From contig NC_080702.1 in the NCBI RefSeq assembly GCF_030445035.2, positions 12,718,029 through 12,782,028 of the forward strand: 64,000 bases of DNA, written 5' to 3'. This stretch comes from Dasypus novemcinctus (Eukaryota; Chordata; Mammalia; Cingulata; Dasypodidae). The notes beneath the pieces are model-generated. The model was not told the DNA's origin, searched no databases, and saw only the letters and a list, made by a program, of their open reading frames with translations. Positions 61,464 through 64,000 of the stretch are shown one piece after another. Every line of letters begins with the position of its first letter. Position 1 is the stretch's first letter. Both the position numbers and the translations under genes were made by a program.

Positions 61464-61879
61464 GGGGAAGTGGACTTGGCCACGTGGTTAGGGCATCCAT
61501 CTACCACATGGGATGTCCGTGGTTCAAACCCCTGGCCTCCTTGACCCCTGTGCAACTGGCCCATGCACAGTGCTGATGCACACAAGGAGTGCCGTGTCAT
61601 GCCACGCAGGGGTGTCCCCGCATAGGAGAGCCCCATGGGCAAGGAGTATACCCCGTAAGGAGAGCCACCCAGCGTGAAAGAAAGTGCAGCCTGCCCAAGA
61701 ATGGCACCACACACACAACAAGATGACGCAACAAAAAGAAACACAGATTGCCCTGCCGCTGACAACAACAGAAGCAGACAAAAACAAGAACACACAGCAA
61801 ATGGACACAGAGAACAGACAACTGTGGGGGGGGGGGAGGGAAAAGAAATAAAATAAATAAATCTTAAAAAAAAAAAGAA
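61464..61879 (+). repeat. DAS-III SINE, sense, just upstream of an OR start codon
   Basis: Head GGGGAAGTGGACTTGGCCAC; tail AATAAATCTTAAAAAAAAAA. Perfect 12-bp TSD AGAGAAAAGCTT at 61452-61463 and 61880-61891. Insertion lies 11 bp before the OR pseudogene ATG, where the receptor's 5' UTR or splice acceptor would be. Confidence 0.95.
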
Positions 61880-61902
61880 AGAGAAAAGCTTCCACACCTA
61901 GA

Positions 61903-62892
61903 ATGGATAAAGACAATTGGATCAAGGTGAGAGAAATTATTCTTATCTGGACACCTGCCACCGGAATTATTGGGAACCTCCTCTTTGACATTTTTTCGTT
62001 GGCTTTTTTGGTGACTGTCCTTGGAAACATCCTCATCATTTCCCTGATTCTTTTGGATTATAGGCTCCACTCACCCATGTCTTTCTTCTTTAGCAATCTC
62101 TCTTTCAATGAAATATCAACTATCAAATGTGTTATTCCAAGATAATATCAGGTTTCCTGTTAGAGAAGAACATTTCAGTTAGTGAATGCTTTACTCAGTT
62201 TTATTTCTAATTCCTCTCTGGATGCCTTAAGTTCATCCTTTTTGCAATCACGATCACTACGTTGCATTTTGTAGTCTTCTTCAGTACCCTCTGATGATAA
62301 CCAGCTCATTCTGTGTTCATCTTGTAATACTCTCCTGGGTAGGCAGGTTTCTCCACAGGCTCACTTCCACCATCCTTAAGGCGGGACTGCCATATTGTGG
62401 CCTCAGTGAAATTGATTATTTTTTCTGTAACAGTGCCCTCCTTCTCCACTTGGACTGGGCTGACATACCTGTCATTTAGCTATTGGATTTCCTCAGCTCC
62501 CTTATCCTGCTCATCAGCTCCTCTCACTCATAGTGGTCTCTTAGATTATATCATCTCCACAATCCTGAATATACCTTCAGGGCAAGGTCATTGAGAAGAC
62601 TTTGCCATCTGTGACTCTCATTTCACTGTGGTCCCCACGGGCTATGGAAGCTCCATCTGTGTATGTCCAGTCCTCATAGAAGAGGAGCCAACTCCTAAAC
62701 ATGATCCTCTGTATCCTCCACAGTGTCAACACACCTCTCCTGAATCCCTTCTTTTCAGACTATAGAATAAAAACCATGAAAGATGCGCTGAAGGACACCC
62801 TGGCTAAGGGCTGTGACTTCCTGAAAGTGATGAAGTGCCAAGTGAGGGAGTCTTTGAGAATCATTCCAGACTTGGAATTCACAGCCTGTTAG
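61903..62892 (+). pseudogene. Class II olfactory receptor pseudogene
   Basis: Start MDKDNWIKVREIILIW, then TM1 VLGNILIISLILLDYRLHSP with the GN motif, then PMSFFFSNLSFNEIS for the usual PMYFFLSNLSFLEI. A stop follows at 62143. Later frames give the TM4-loop VHLVILSWVGRFLH and GLPYCGLSEIDYFFCN (usual FCGPNEIDHFFCD), TM7 VNTPLLNPFFSDYRIKTMKD and a C-tail ending at the TAG near 62890. The DRY region was not found intact. At least three frameshifts or stops. The NLSF-EI and EIDHFFC-type motifs suggest an OR6/OR11-like group, tentatively. Confidence 0.9.
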
Positions 62893-63045
62893 AGAATGAG
62901 TCCAAAAGATGATATAATAATTGGGGGTATATCTATACTAAACCTTCATATTGTGTCATATTATAATAATATAGTCAAACTGGATTCAAATACATCTTAT
63001 TTTTAAGATTCATGAATAAATAGTGAAAGTATAATTTGGTGGTTT

Positions 63046-63591
63046 TGTAGTAGTTTGTGGTTTTTATGGACCTCAGAAAACCACATCCTTAGGGCTAATC
63101 CATTCCTGTGGGTGTGAACTTATTGTAGGTGGGACCTATTGATTAGGAATCTCCAGTTAATGGCCTTTTGATAAACTTACTTCAATGAGGCCTGGCCCAG
63201 GCTGGGTGTTACTCCTCTTACTAGAGTCCTCTATGAACAGAATGAGTATGAGATAAACACAAAGAGCAACCCCAGAACCTGAGAAAGCCCCAGAAGTCAG
63301 AAGCTGAAGTTAATTGAACACAGAAGCAGAGAGAAAACCACAGAGCAGGAAGCTGAAGGCAAAGAAGCCCAGAGAAGGAGGGAGATTGCCGCAGATGCTG
63401 CCCTGTGCCTTGCCATGTGCTCTGCCAGATCAATAAAGCCGGTCTTCAGAGAGAAAAGCGTCTCCTGATGAAGCCTTAATTTGGATTTTCATAGCCTCAG
63501 AGCTGTAAACTTGTAATTTAAAAAATGTCCATTTCAAAAGCAAACCCATTTCTGCTATATTGCTTTCAGAAGCTTTTAGAAAACTGAGACA
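63046..63591 (+). mobile_element. Solo LTR-like element, family B (MaLR-like)
   Basis: Begins TGTAGTAGTTTGTGG and ends AACTGAGACA (TG...CA), with AATAAA at 63432-63437 followed by GCCGGTCTTCAG. Its start resembles family A (TGTAGCAGTTTG). About 546 bp. No internal retroviral genes are present, so solo. Confidence 0.6.
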
Positions 63592-64000
63592 GTGATTTTG
63601 ATAGTGACACTAGCAGCCATAGATATGGTAGTTAATTGATGTGGTGACGGTGCTGTTGATTAAGTGATCAGAGTAATAGTAGGGGAGTAATGGAGACTTA
63701 TACGTGTGCATATTATTGGTTGAATACATGCATACAAATTCAGAAAGAAGAAACAGTTCTGCTTAGTGGTCCTGGGGAAAGGACAATAGACAAGTGTATG
63801 CACATACATACAAGCTCTCACAAACACAAAAACACACTCACATATACAAATGACAGAATGTAATCAAGGTATACATTCTGATGTATTTAAACTTAATGAT
63901 AACCTACTATCAATATTAAGATCATTGCCTTTTCATTATTAATTTTAGTTATATTTATGAATCACTTTTCCATACATTTTTTCCCTTTAAAATTTTTACA
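63592..64000. other. Non-coding stretch at the window end
   Basis: AT-rich with a short CA-rich run near 63800-63860; no gene or repeat family identified. Confidence 0.4.

Overview
The window is mammalian nuclear DNA, almost certainly from an armadillo (Xenarthra, Dasypus type). The diagnostic signal is at least eleven copies of a tRNA-headed, A-tailed SINE that matches my knowledge of the armadillo DAS-III family, with A- and B-box motifs, a (TAAA)n tail and often perfect target-site duplications (TSDs). They sit among L1 elements, endogenous retroviral LTRs and two broken olfactory receptor (OR) genes. No bacterial, phage or CRISPR content is present, and most long open frames are antisense readings of repeats.

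Layout. 1-10 kb: low-repeat DNA without a recognised gene, three antisense DAS-III SINEs, scrambled L1 pieces and one exon-like segment near 7.4 kb. 10.5-26.2 kb: one old L1 that served as host for later insertions: a MaLR-like LTR, five DAS-III SINEs, and a second LTR that itself contains a decayed gamma-type provirus (15446-21675), which in turn contains a SINE. 26.2-28.9 kb: more L1 ends in both orientations. 28.9-32.2 kb: a non-repetitive island with a 1.15 kb G-rich minisatellite leading into a CpG island with promoter-like boxes and splice donors on the minus strand; this is the best candidate for a real host promoter. 32.2-42.4 kb: L1 fragments, then a nearly full-length L1 with a 5' UTR, ORF1, ORF2 and an unusually long 3' UTR, interrupted by a truncated L1 3'-UTR copy.

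42.4-43.1 kb: a second CpG-rich segment abutting that L1 abruptly. 45.7-48.6 kb: an intact, intronless PSMA3 retrocopy with poly(A) and a 12-bp TSD, inside an antisense L1 3'-UTR copy, inside an ancient MIR. 50.6-55 kb: another L1 carrying a clean solo LTR with a 6-bp TSD. 55.7-56.7 kb and 61.9-62.9 kb: OR pseudogenes on opposite strands, with LTR-like repeats between and after them.

The only complete protein-coding frame I trust is the PSMA3 retrocopy. I did not find a convincing new biological system. The points that most deserve follow-up are that retrocopy, the minisatellite/CpG-island promoter, the multi-level nested insertions, the long L1 3' UTR and the monomer-like repeats in an L1 5' UTR.
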